64,000 nucleotides of DNA. Source: Phycisphaeraceae bacterium (GTDB taxonomy: Bacteria > Planctomycetota > Phycisphaerae > Phycisphaerales > Phycisphaeraceae). The stretch covers positions 1 to 64,000 of the forward strand of contig PAIY01000228.1 of NCBI GenBank assembly GCA_002704825.1, written 5' to 3'. The position numbers and the translations under genes were made by a program. The notes under the pieces are model-generated. The model was not told where the DNA came from. It was given only the letters and a program-made list of their open reading frames with translations, and did not search any database. Shown one piece after another: positions 38,657 to 46,524 of this stretch. Numbering within the stretch: position 1 is the first letter of the stretch; each line of letters begins with the position of its first letter.

Positions 38657-38785
38657 TTAACTGGGTAATCCAAGTGGCTTCCCCTCTGAAGCCCAAGACA
38701 AGCTGCCATGCTCCCCGCTAACGATTCGCATCCGAATCGAATTGGCCAGAAGCAAATGCCAGAACCAGTAAGCGATCCAATGCAT
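38657..38785 (-). pseudogene. Truncated copy of the ABC permease 5' end
   Basis: Reading on the minus strand from ATG 38785 gives MHWIAYWFWHLLLANSIRMR, which matches the start of the ABC permease at 36505 (MQWLIYWFWQLIPANPILMR) at 13 of 20 positions. Similarity extends upstream of the ATG and stops after about 25 codons; the frame then ends at residue 42. This looks like a decayed partial duplication rather than a gene. Confidence 0.7.
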
Positions 38786-38814
38786 GGGAAAATTGTCCCC
38801 CTATACATCGCGAT

Positions 38815-39282
38815 CTACAGCTTATGCTCTATAGGTATTGCCGTTTTATTTTTTCCAGCAGCAGCAATCAATTCATCATGCATTTGTTCGCGATTCTCAA
38901 AGTTTGCATATTGAATAACTCGATTCCGTCCTGCATATTTCAAACGGATTCCCACCGTTTTTTGATTGTCTGTATGAACCGCAATCAAGTCATCGGGAAT
39001 CTTGAACTGAAGCACATGGCCTGATATTTTCAATTCGATTATGCCCGGTTTAAATTCAATCCAATCGATCGATTGGATAAACCGCAACTCCCTGAAGAAT
39101 TGAACTGCCACCCAGATCGAAAGCACCGTCCCTAGGACACCAATCACGCAGTAATGCCATTGCTGCCAACCGTCCACCAATAAAAATAGTCCCGAACATA
39201 GCAACGTCAGCACGATCCCAACAGCAATGAGATATTGCCATAACGCGATATGCCTTCGAGTAAATCGCTTTGCCCTGCACAT
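38815..39282 (-). CDS. Two-helix membrane protein of unknown function
   Basis: Unrecognised protein of 155 residues from ATG 39282 (MCRAKRFTRRHIALWQYLIA). Two hydrophobic helices (~15-35 and ~45-65) precede a ~90-residue soluble domain (WIEFKPGIIELKISGHVLQF, DDLIAVHTDNQKTV) with a PH-like strand pattern. A longer reading to 39366 would cross the island boundary repeat at 39320, so its extra N terminus is an artefact of the integration. It lies just outside the island. Confidence 0.65.
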   Translation of the reverse strand: MCRAKRFTRRHIALWQYLIAVGIVLTLLCSGLFLLVDGWQQWHYCVIGVLGTVLSIWVAVQFFRELRFIQSIDWIEFKPGIIELKISGHVLQFKIPDDLIAVHTDNQKTVGIRLKYAGRNRVIQYANFENREQMHDELIAAAGKNKTAIPIEHKL

Positions 39283-39319
39283 GATGATGAATCGCAGACT
39301 GATTACAAGAAATGAGAAA

Positions 39320-39343
39320 AATGCGGGCGAGAGGACTCGAACC
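39320..39343. repeat. Left attachment repeat (tRNA-Leu 3' fragment)
   Basis: 24 bases (AATGCGGGCGAGAGGACTCG then AACC) identical to 51356-51379. Here they are followed by unrelated sequence, so only the last ~20 bases of a tRNA gene are present: the displaced 3' end left by integration. Confidence 0.9.
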
Positions 39344-39440
39344 CAGTTTTCAACCCACCCAACCACGCTTCTAAAACAATTACAATCAACACCTTACCAA
39401 ATAAAAAATATCAAATCCCAGCTTCACTGAGTTTTGAGAA

Positions 39441-39460
39441 TCGGTACATATATCGGTACA
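39441..39460. promoter_or_regulatory. TCGGTACA pair, candidate recombinase arm sites (left)
   Basis: Two direct TCGGTACA repeats at 39441 and 39453, about 100 bases inside the left attachment repeat. Three more copies in the same orientation lie about 105 bases inside the right one. Confidence 0.55.
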
Positions 39461-39574
39461 GAAATAGGACTTATTTTCATTTGACTCGACTGGCAATAAG
39501 CGGGTGATGCTGAGATGTAAAACTACATCCAGCTTACCAGCAAGCACAGTATTCCGAAAGAGAAAACAGGCTCT

Positions 39575-39820
39575 TTACCCGCGCCTGCGTTCGTCCATCG
39601 CAACAAGACCACCGATGATAATCACGCCCATCATGATCCATGTCAGATGGCCACTCCCGATGAAGCTGTGAGCCAATATGAAGCCGATTGCAGCAATGAC
39701 CAACAATCCGCATCCTGCCAACTGCTGCCCCGCTGTTTCGCGTAGAGGTTGACCACAGTGTGGGCAGGTGTGGGCTTGCTCGGACACCTCACGACCACAT
39801 GAGGGACATTCTCGCATCAC
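39575..39820 (-). CDS. Small zinc-ribbon protein with two membrane helices
   Basis: Protein of 81 residues. CPSCGREVSEQAHTCPHCGQ forms a zinc ribbon at the N terminus; two hydrophobic helices follow, then DERRRG. It overlaps the start of the... next upstream gene's stop by four bases (ATGA), so both are translated from one message. Function unknown; it is the first island gene on the left. Confidence 0.72.
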   Translation of the reverse strand: MMRECPSCGREVSEQAHTCPHCGQPLRETAGQQLAGCGLLVIAAIGFILAHSFIGSGHLTWIMMGVIIIGGLVAMDERRRG

Positions 39821-40008
39821 TTAGACCCCTTGGGCTTGGTCTTGAGGTAAAAGACCAAAGCAATCGCGGTGATGATCCCCACAATCACCAATCGTGAGAC
39901 TTCATGGGGCAGGGCTTCATCAGCCACCATCACAAAGCTGATTGGCAACTCCCAAAGCAGCATCACTAAAAACACGATAGTCGCCAGTACATGAACAGCC
40001 TTTTTCAT
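39817..40008 (-). CDS. Small two-helix membrane protein
   Basis: Unrecognised protein of 63 residues: two transmembrane helices separated by a short acidic loop, ending KTKPKGSK. Its stop overlaps the ATG of the zinc-ribbon gene by four bases. GGGG lies at ribosome-site distance before the ATG. Confidence 0.6.
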   Translation of the reverse strand: MKKAVHVLATIVFLVMLLWELPISFVMVADEALPHEVSRLVIVGIITAIALVFYLKTKPKGSK

Positions 40009-40189
40009 TCGTTGCCCCGTTTCTATGGGAAAGGTCTAAATCGAAACCATCAGACGCTAAGCCTTGGATGAAATGCCTAAGCGCCTTTTGTTAACAAGTC
40101 ACATCACAATTGCTGCACCCCCTAAGGCAAGCATTACCAGCATCCTATCTTGACCACATTTTGTTTTCAAGGGCATTTAATGCGCTGAT

Positions 40190-40459
40190 ATGTGCGTGAA
40201 GAAATCCATCTACAGCAAAGGGAATGACAAAGTCGCTGACGCGATCAAGTTATTTCGTGGAAATGCTGGTATGACACAAAGAGACCTTGCCAAAGAACTG
40301 GGATGCCCTCAGAACACCGTACTGAGGCTTGAGCAGGGACAGAGACGTGTTGACATGATGGAATGGGTTGCCATCTGCAAAGCCTGTAACGTTGATCCCA
40401 TCGCCACAATCACAGAACTCTATAGCGAAGTCATACGCTCCACTGAAACGAGCACTTAA
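40190..40459 (+). CDS. XRE-family helix-turn-helix regulator
   Basis: Protein of 89 residues with one HTH domain: MTQRDLAKELGCPQNTVLRL followed by EQGQRRVDMMEW. This is the Cro/C1 fold. It reads away from the two small membrane genes and towards the repeat-rich region at 40460-40995, which could contain its operators. It may control island excision or the HUH-like gene. The upstream part of the ORF has a poor ribosome site, so a start a few codons in is possible. Confidence 0.85.
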   Translation: MCVKKSIYSKGNDKVADAIKLFRGNAGMTQRDLAKELGCPQNTVLRLEQGQRRVDMMEWVAICKACNVDPIATITELYSEVIRSTETST

Positions 40460-40995
40460 CTGACAATTTGCCGACTGCGTGGAATCTGTGCTGGATCGTT
40501 GTGCGCGCTGTGTTCACGTGAAGGGGCATATTCTTACGTAAACCTGTATTATGTTGGGGCTTATCAAATACCTAACAAATACCTATAATTTATCGCCTAA
40601 GATATTGCTTTAAAAATAGTTAGCCTATTTCAAGCACATATCCATTTACAGCCTCTCACAATACTTTCTCCAAGCACTTAAAATGCCACACTAACCCTAT
40701 TTTCAGGGGAATAACGCCCATTTGTGGGTGGTTGCGCCATACGAGCAATACATCTTTGCGTTTTTGCACATCAAAGACATATCAATGCCAAACCGGGGGG
40801 GGCTTTGACATCTTTTTCGAATGTCACCCCCAAAAGGCGTAAGGGCTGGTTGCGACATACGACCAACAGCCATTTCTTAGCTGATAACCCGAAAAATTTC
40901 ATCTATTTGAAAATGCATCCGTGAACGGAGCACCGCATTGGCAAACAATCTAATAGGCGGGGCGATGATTCGACAGGATGATAAAGGTAAGAAAC
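40460..40995. other. AT-rich non-coding region with repeats, possible operator or origin
   Basis: Over 500 bases with no convincing gene. Two copies of GGTTGCGxCATACGAxCAA lie at 40730-40748 and 40848-40866, and a G-run (40794-40801) followed by CTTTGACAT pairs with ATGTCACCCCC near 40821-40831. AAATACCTA is repeated near 40567-40586. Together with the HUH-like gene just downstream, this could be a replication or transfer origin, or an operator region; I cannot decide between them. Confidence 0.4.
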
Positions 40996-41445
40996 ATGAA
41001 TCAAGAGATGCAAACCAGAGCGGCAGTGCTTGGAACCCTCAAAGGTCTTGGTCCTTGGACATTCGCGCTAACTTGGAATTTTAACCACAGCACCTTCGAT
41101 AAACAAGAATACAGCTTGCTCAGCGAGTTTGATAAACGAATCAACAGATCGCTTCTGAGCAAAAAGCACCACCTGCTACCTGACTGCAAACGCATTCTGT
41201 TCATTGCCATCAAAGCACACAAATCAGCACCGCACTATCACGGCGTGATTAAAGTGCCTTCAGATAAGCACGAGCGTTTTCTTGCGAAAGCCCCAGAGAT
41301 TTGGAACCGCATATGGCCCGCAGGCAGTCTGCACATTGGCCACGATCCCAACAGCTTCAAGTGGCAAGATTACATCGCATTCAATGACAACTGGCATAAC
41401 CTCAGCGATGAGTTTTTTGTCTCAACACAATTTAGAACCAGATGA
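40996..41445 (+). CDS. Small HUH-like protein
   Basis: Protein of 149 residues from ATG 40996, with AAAGG upstream. The feature of note is PHYHGVIKVP, an H-hydrophobic-H segment in the context seen in rolling-circle Rep and relaxase-like HUH nucleases (compare RPHYHG in phage and plasmid Rep proteins). Before it lies TFALTWNFN. The last part has WQDYIAFNDNW, where a YxxK-type nucleophile motif is expected, but Lys is absent, so activity is doubtful. It could be a short or decayed Rep-like protein of the island. A terminator follows at 41522. Confidence 0.5.
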   Translation: MNQEMQTRAAVLGTLKGLGPWTFALTWNFNHSTFDKQEYSLLSEFDKRINRSLLSKKHHLLPDCKRILFIAIKAHKSAPHYHGVIKVPSDKHERFLAKAPEIWNRIWPAGSLHIGHDPNSFKWQDYIAFNDNWHNLSDEFFVSTQFRTR

Positions 41446-41787
41446 CTTTTCGAGACCTCTAACAGACATAGCATGAAATCATTTTCTGGCACCAAACTTT
41501 TACATCCTGCCAGCACACAGTAAGGCCAAGATGGGGCAACGCCTCCAGAGCCTTTTTTCATGCACTAAATACCAACGTTTTGCTGCTATGACCTATCGCA
41601 GCATTAGTAAATGTACGTTTACAGGCTGTTGTGATTGGAAAACGGTATTTTGAACTTCAGCAATGAATTATCTTTGGCCTTTTTGAATGACGCGTCCATA
41701 CGACGTTTGATGCCAACTTGTGAAATTAGATGAATGATATGATGAGCACGTGTTAGCCAAATCGAGCACTCAATCGAGTCGCTCCTA
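41446..41787. other. Gap between convergent island genes
   Basis: 340 bases between the 3' ends of the HUH-like gene and the HNH gene. Apart from the terminator at 41522-41558 I see nothing in it. Confidence 0.5.
41522..41558 (+). terminator. Candidate terminator after the HUH-like gene
   Basis: AAGGC pairs with GCCTT around an inner GGGGC/GCCTC stem, and six T residues follow on the plus strand. Confidence 0.55.
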
Positions 41788-42885
41788 CTACTCGGCCAAA
41801 GCTTCGTGTTTGAGAGCATCCTCTTGGTATTGTTTAATAATATCCGTTATCAGTGAATTAGTGTTGAGCACAAACTCATAAAGTGCGGCGTAGTAGATGT
41901 GCTTTGGACGGTATCCGGCGCGTCGTGCATATTGACGATGCAACTTCTCGAGTTGTTTGCGTACAGAGTTTTCCGTTGCCGAAATGTCGTCATCTCGCAA
42001 TAAATCAGCAACTTCTTTCTGTACATTTTGAATGTCTACATCAAGCGTAGTGCCCCAAAACTTTGTCAGCCCAAACATCTTATCGAGATTCGCCACGCGT
42101 TCCTTTTCAATTGCATCGACAGCCTCAAACTTGAGGGTCAGTAAGCGATCTGATTTTTCGTCAAAGCGCAGCAAGAACCGATCATGGGCTGACCGCCACC
42201 GAGGGTGAAACCACTTGCTGGTCTGATGGGCCGCAGTCCAATCCAAGGGCAGGACGGTGGACTTATTCATGTTGGCATCCGAACTGGAAGGAATAAGATT
42301 GTCTGGATGCAAACAAATAAATGGGAAGGATTCCTTCGGCAGGAAATGATCGAGTTGCGGACGCTGCATCGTGCCATCAGAGAAGGGACACACTGGAAGC
42401 AACGGGTCACGGGCCAAGTGTTTTCGCTTTAGCACATCTCCACCGCCGTGAAGAGTGGACGGATATCCTGCCGACTCGTAAAACCAAGGATTATAGAAAT
42501 CCAGCATAAGGTGACGCATCGCTTTACGTACTGGAGTTGCCTTCCAGAATGTCGAGTCTGTTTGACGCAGCCGATGTTCGGGAGGAATACAATACAGTTT
42601 TTTGAATCGATGCTGCTCGTCCATGATTTCATTCAGTTCGCGTTTGGCGGATGCATTTGCGGCGGCAATAGTGTTAAGCCAAGCCTGCCGGCGGCCATTC
42701 TCGTTCTCCCAGAATCGGCGTATCCAATCAGCATCAACTCGCGGCCATGCTGTACTCGACAACCATTCTTGGTCAACCGTCGATCCAGCAGGTAGTGCGC
42801 ATAATGCCCGCACCAGTTTCCGCTGGATCACGACGATTCGCATCAAACGTCGTCGGAGACTCGAATCAGGAACCGGGTGAAGCAT
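41788..42885 (-). CDS. HNH-type nuclease, PtuB-like, last gene of the defence operon
   Basis: Protein of 365 residues, the likely nuclease of the operon. The HNH core reads CPFSDGTMQRPQLDHFLPKE (C166, D179-H180) and HPDNLIPSSSDANMNKS (N196, N205), the DH...N...N layout of McrA-like nucleases and of PtuB. Only one Cys is left at the position where others have a CxxC zinc knuckle, so the metal-binding shell is reduced. The N-terminal ~140 and C-terminal ~120 residues are not recognised. It overlaps the upstream ATPase gene by 20 bases, so both products are needed together. Confidence 0.78.
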   Translation of the reverse strand: MLHPVPDSSLRRRLMRIVVIQRKLVRALCALPAGSTVDQEWLSSTAWPRVDADWIRRFWENENGRRQAWLNTIAAANASAKRELNEIMDEQHRFKKLYCIPPEHRLRQTDSTFWKATPVRKAMRHLMLDFYNPWFYESAGYPSTLHGGGDVLKRKHLARDPLLPVCPFSDGTMQRPQLDHFLPKESFPFICLHPDNLIPSSSDANMNKSTVLPLDWTAAHQTSKWFHPRWRSAHDRFLLRFDEKSDRLLTLKFEAVDAIEKERVANLDKMFGLTKFWGTTLDVDIQNVQKEVADLLRDDDISATENSVRKQLEKLHRQYARRAGYRPKHIYYAALYEFVLNTNSLITDIIKQYQEDALKHEALAE

Positions 42886-44734
42886 TCGTCAATTCATCCA
42901 AAATCTGTTGTAATTTTGCCCGTGGCCAGCCACCGCCAATGGTGTCAACCAACTTCTCCAGTTCGGCACGGTTCTTATCCGTCCAATCTTTCGCCAATTG
43001 CTTACGAAGTGCCTGCTCGGCGCGTGTGCCGATTGATGCCGTCATATCAAACACATGCAGCATCACCCGCCCCGGCTCCGCCCCGAACGTTGGGACTGAA
43101 ACCGGCTTAATCTCCGAGTGACCTTCTGATCGCACCAGACGCACTATTTCGCTGGCAAACGCATCGGTCAAAGCGATACTTGTATGGGTCGCTACGACGA
43201 CCTGTGCCTTAGTAGTCTTTAGCACGTTATCATCGACGATGTCGATGATCTCCCGCTTCCACGCGTCATTGAAATGTGTTTCCGGCTCGTCCAGTAGAAG
43301 CATGCCACCGTCCTGACCATCCAGCAGCAACAATAGTGACATGCGACCAAGCAGCATCTGTTCGCCATCACTGAAATCGTTCCAAGTCAATACCACATCA
43401 TCCTTGTCACCATCGTGGGCTGACATAGGACTAACTCGCTTCACTGTTACGGTCGCATCTTCGATTAGCCCTATAGCACGCCATGCCTGTAACGTCTGAA
43501 ACACATCCCACAACGGAAGATTTGGGCCTGTACTCAACGCCTGTACTACCGCCTCGGCTCCATTGGTCGCACCTGACACGCGTTTGATTACTTCCTGTAC
43601 CTCGACTGGAAGGTTACGATCACCATATACACCTTTGACATCAGCCTCAAAGTCTGGTCGTATCGTCCCCAGATCGATCACCATCTGCATGCGGTCCAGC
43701 GGTTGACTGATCACTTCATCAGCTAGAGCACACATCGTCAACCACTGCGATTGCCATTCCGCGTTCATCTTCGCGGTCGTCGGTCGATAAGTAATACTCA
43801 AGTGAGTCGGCCACCACCAGTCGATTTCATTTAGCAGCGTCCGCGCGTCCTTGTTTGTCGGACGTTTGCCGCGTTGTTGATCGAGGGCCATCTTCAAGAG
43901 TTGCTTTCGCCAAGCCGACATATCCCGCTGCGATTGATGCTTGCCCAATTCCTCTGCGGCAATAGTCAAACCCACCGCAATTGCTGCCAACTTCAAGTCC
44001 AGAGGCGCTAACAGCAGACACTTCGAATCAGCTTCCACATTGTCGGGCACAATCTGATCGCGAAGAGCTTGGCGTTGTGCGTCGTCGATCGCCACATCCG
44101 CTGAGGCCAATTCCCGACTCAAATTCCAGCCACGTGGTCGATCCTGATCGTCACTAACCTCGTTACTGCTCAGAGTCACAAGTTCATCACTTGGTAATTC
44201 CGGTTCACGAATCTTTCGCCACACCGTCATGTCACCTGATGTGTAAGCCACCAACGGCGTCGGAAGGTGCCTGCTAACCATTTGGTTCCCCACCAACTCA
44301 TCCCCCCGAATAAGCTTCTCTTTGGATTGTGGCAGCGATATATTCTCCGGATTATGTATACCCAACACCAAACCGGGCCAGTCTGATACATCGGGTTCCT
44401 TGATGTATTTCTTCCAACACCATGACCCCGTCGGCACCACCGCAAACACCGCCTTGCTCCGTGATCGCTCCAAGTGGCGAAACACCACAGTAGCATGATC
44501 GCCTTCCACCTCTGTCTCATACACCATCGCCACCGGAAACGGCGGCAACTTCTCAGCATGCAGCCAGCGGAATGTTTCGTACACCGCACGCAGTAAGCTG
44601 CTCTTACCTGTGCCGTTGAGCCCCACGACAAATTGAAGAGCCCCCTTTCGCGAAAGAATCGATTCCTCACGAAAGACCACCTCAAGGTCTTTTAGAACGC
44701 CGTAGTCGGGCAGGTGCAGATACTTTAGCCGCAT
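42866..44734 (-). CDS. ABC/SMC-type ATPase, PtuA-like, of the defence operon
   Basis: ATPase of 622 residues from ATG 44734 (MRLKYLHLPDYGVLK), two bases after the hsdS stop. Walker A GLNGTGKSS at 38-46, signature FSDGEQMLL at about 454, Walker B LLLDEPETHFND at about 479 and the switch His in VATHTS at about 517 are all intact. The insertion between Walker A and the signature is ~400 residues, long enough for a coiled-coil or lid domain. No TOPRIM is seen, so it is unlike OLD nucleases. PtuA of Septu and retron-linked ATPases are the closest class; I also recall a family called restriction system-associated AAA ATPase, which fits its place. Confidence 0.85.
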   Translation of the reverse strand: MRLKYLHLPDYGVLKDLEVVFREESILSRKGALQFVVGLNGTGKSSLLRAVYETFRWLHAEKLPPFPVAMVYETEVEGDHATVVFRHLERSRSKAVFAVVPTGSWCWKKYIKEPDVSDWPGLVLGIHNPENISLPQSKEKLIRGDELVGNQMVSRHLPTPLVAYTSGDMTVWRKIREPELPSDELVTLSSNEVSDDQDRPRGWNLSRELASADVAIDDAQRQALRDQIVPDNVEADSKCLLLAPLDLKLAAIAVGLTIAAEELGKHQSQRDMSAWRKQLLKMALDQQRGKRPTNKDARTLLNEIDWWWPTHLSITYRPTTAKMNAEWQSQWLTMCALADEVISQPLDRMQMVIDLGTIRPDFEADVKGVYGDRNLPVEVQEVIKRVSGATNGAEAVVQALSTGPNLPLWDVFQTLQAWRAIGLIEDATVTVKRVSPMSAHDGDKDDVVLTWNDFSDGEQMLLGRMSLLLLLDGQDGGMLLLDEPETHFNDAWKREIIDIVDDNVLKTTKAQVVVATHTSIALTDAFASEIVRLVRSEGHSEIKPVSVPTFGAEPGRVMLHVFDMTASIGTRAEQALRKQLAKDWTDKNRAELEKLVDTIGGGWPRAKLQQILDELTNASPGS

Positions 44735-44736
44735 AT

Positions 44737-46524
44737 TCAATCCCCCGTTTCTGGTTCCTCATCACTCAGCGTATCACTCACTACACGACTATGAATGCGA
44801 GCCAACCGTGAAAGTTCGGTCATCCGCTTCAATTCCGATTCTTCCTCCTCGCTCGCTTTCTCACGAACAAGGCGATAGACATTGCCGTAGCCTGCGTGTC
44901 CGCCACTATCGCCACTGCTGCTTACTCCCACACCAAGTGGCCGGCTGACCAGTTTCATCACGCCACGCGCCACCAACACCTCAAGGTGTCGCCGCAAAGC
45001 GTCGTCGGGCAGGTCGTCCAGCGGCTCGTTCAGCCAGTCACGCATCGAGTCCAGTGTAAACGCATCCCCAACTTCGGAAGCCCCCCCAAAAGTGTCCGAT
45101 GTCATCGCCTGTCGGACTTGATGAAGTAATTCTCGCTGCTCGCGGCTTAATTCGGAGTATCGGCCAGTCGTAGGCACATCACCGACTATCATCGACCGTA
45201 CTGGTTTGACCAGATTTACCCCTGCCGTCTTGAGCGCTGCATCGCGTTTAGCCACCTCCTTTGCCAGTTTGTCCCGATTCGCCTTTCGCCACGCGGTAGT
45301 CAGCCCCCCGCTGAATGCTTGGGCAAGGAGAGAAGCAAACAATTTAGCCTCACAAACGGCAGATTGCTTTGTCGCACTGCGTACCGTGCGCACCTGGGTG
45401 AGACGTTCAATAAATGTGAGTTGTTGTTTCAAAGGAGGCAGCGGTATCCGAATACGACTGTATTCCGCCGTATTAATATTGACTTGTACCGCCGAGCGGC
45501 GGGTGTTCTTCAGAAATAGCCGACGCCCACCCGGTGTTAGAAAGAGACTGTGAACGTAGTCCGGGTACACGACCGTACGATCGAAACGCACACGCATCAA
45601 ATGTGAGTCAAACGCGAGACCATCTTCTGCTTCTGTGATGATGACTGACTTGCCGAGATGATCGATCGAACCGATTGCACGGACGAGAACTAGGTCACCG
45701 GCTTGAACCAAATGGCGCACATTGTTCATATCTGATCGCGGCACTTGCCCAGCAAAAGTAAGATCAAGTTCGTTGCCCTGAATGTCTCCAACGCGAATGC
45801 ACCTAATGCCATCATCGGTGTCTGCCGCAGGAACCATCGTTCCATAGTTCGGCGACATCTCAAACAGATCACCAAGTGGCTTGATGTCAAACCCCTTGGG
45901 ATTCGACAACGGATCGCCGAACATGTCGTTGAAGATGGCAGGGATCAGTAGATTGGTCAGGTCGTCGGCCTGACGGCGGAGGCGACGTACTGCCCGGGCC
46001 TCGCCCAACACTTTCACAATCAACTTCTGCTCACTCAATGGGGGAAGAGGAATTTCTGTTGCAAGTACGTCGGAAGGAAGTAAATTGGCGATATTGGTCG
46101 TTTGCCTTGCCCGTTGCCTGAGATGCGCCTGAACAGGATTGCTAGCAAGCCACAGATACGCAAACTGAGAATCAAGTAGCGAAGACTCAACTCTGAGCCG
46201 TGATATGAACCCGCCAAACACTGCCTCATTTCTCAGCCTTGGCACAAAGCAGCATTTCCCCACGAGGTTATTACTGTTTGCTGTTGATACGAGTATGTCA
46301 CCCTCACGCAGAAAGTAGTCACGTTCATGCACGTGAGTGCGGGGTAAGAAGATTACATCGTTGGTGTCCAGTTCCTCCTGCACATTCGAAGTTCTATAGC
46401 AGGCAACGGCACCTGCCGCATCTGCCTCAACCAAATCTGGTGGGCTGAACGCAACGCCAGTCTTCATTGAGCAGACGGCCTCTAAACGAACTTGATTCCA
46501 TTGCTGGGGGAGTACATCAATCAT
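44737..46524 (-). CDS. hsdS: Type I specificity subunit HsdS with long C-terminal extension
   Basis: DNA-recognition subunit of 595 residues. Two target-recognition domains are visible: residues ~1-200 with central PLPPLSEQKLIVKVLGEARA and ~200-420 ending RIPLPPLKQQLTFIERLTQ, the conserved spacer helices. The last ~175 residues are an unusual extension with MTSDTFGGASEVGDAFTLDS and a winged-helix-like HLEVLVARGVMKLV. Its ATG overlaps the hsdM stop by four bases, and its own stop lies two bases before the ATPase ATG. The extension may contact the ATPase or HNH protein in place of HsdR. Confidence 0.9.
   Translation of the reverse strand: MIDVLPQQWNQVRLEAVCSMKTGVAFSPPDLVEADAAGAVACYRTSNVQEELDTNDVIFLPRTHVHERDYFLREGDILVSTANSNNLVGKCCFVPRLRNEAVFGGFISRLRVESSLLDSQFAYLWLASNPVQAHLRQRARQTTNIANLLPSDVLATEIPLPPLSEQKLIVKVLGEARAVRRLRRQADDLTNLLIPAIFNDMFGDPLSNPKGFDIKPLGDLFEMSPNYGTMVPAADTDDGIRCIRVGDIQGNELDLTFAGQVPRSDMNNVRHLVQAGDLVLVRAIGSIDHLGKSVIITEAEDGLAFDSHLMRVRFDRTVVYPDYVHSLFLTPGGRRLFLKNTRRSAVQVNINTAEYSRIRIPLPPLKQQLTFIERLTQVRTVRSATKQSAVCEAKLFASLLAQAFSGGLTTAWRKANRDKLAKEVAKRDAALKTAGVNLVKPVRSMIVGDVPTTGRYSELSREQRELLHQVRQAMTSDTFGGASEVGDAFTLDSMRDWLNEPLDDLPDDALRRHLEVLVARGVMKLVSRPLGVGVSSSGDSGGHAGYGNVYRLVREKASEEEESELKRMTELSRLARIHSRVVSDTLSDEEPETGD

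Noticed and set aside
39320-39343. Second tRNA-Leu gene
   Set aside because: Only the last ~20 bases of the 3' end are present; it is the att repeat.
40724-40924. 66-codon frame in the island repeat region
   Set aside because: Its sequence consists of the repeats themselves and lacks a ribosome site.
41788-44734. Gabija or OLD-type nuclease pair
   Set aside because: The ATPase shows no TOPRIM and the partner is HNH rather than UvrD-like helicase, so Septu-like fits better.
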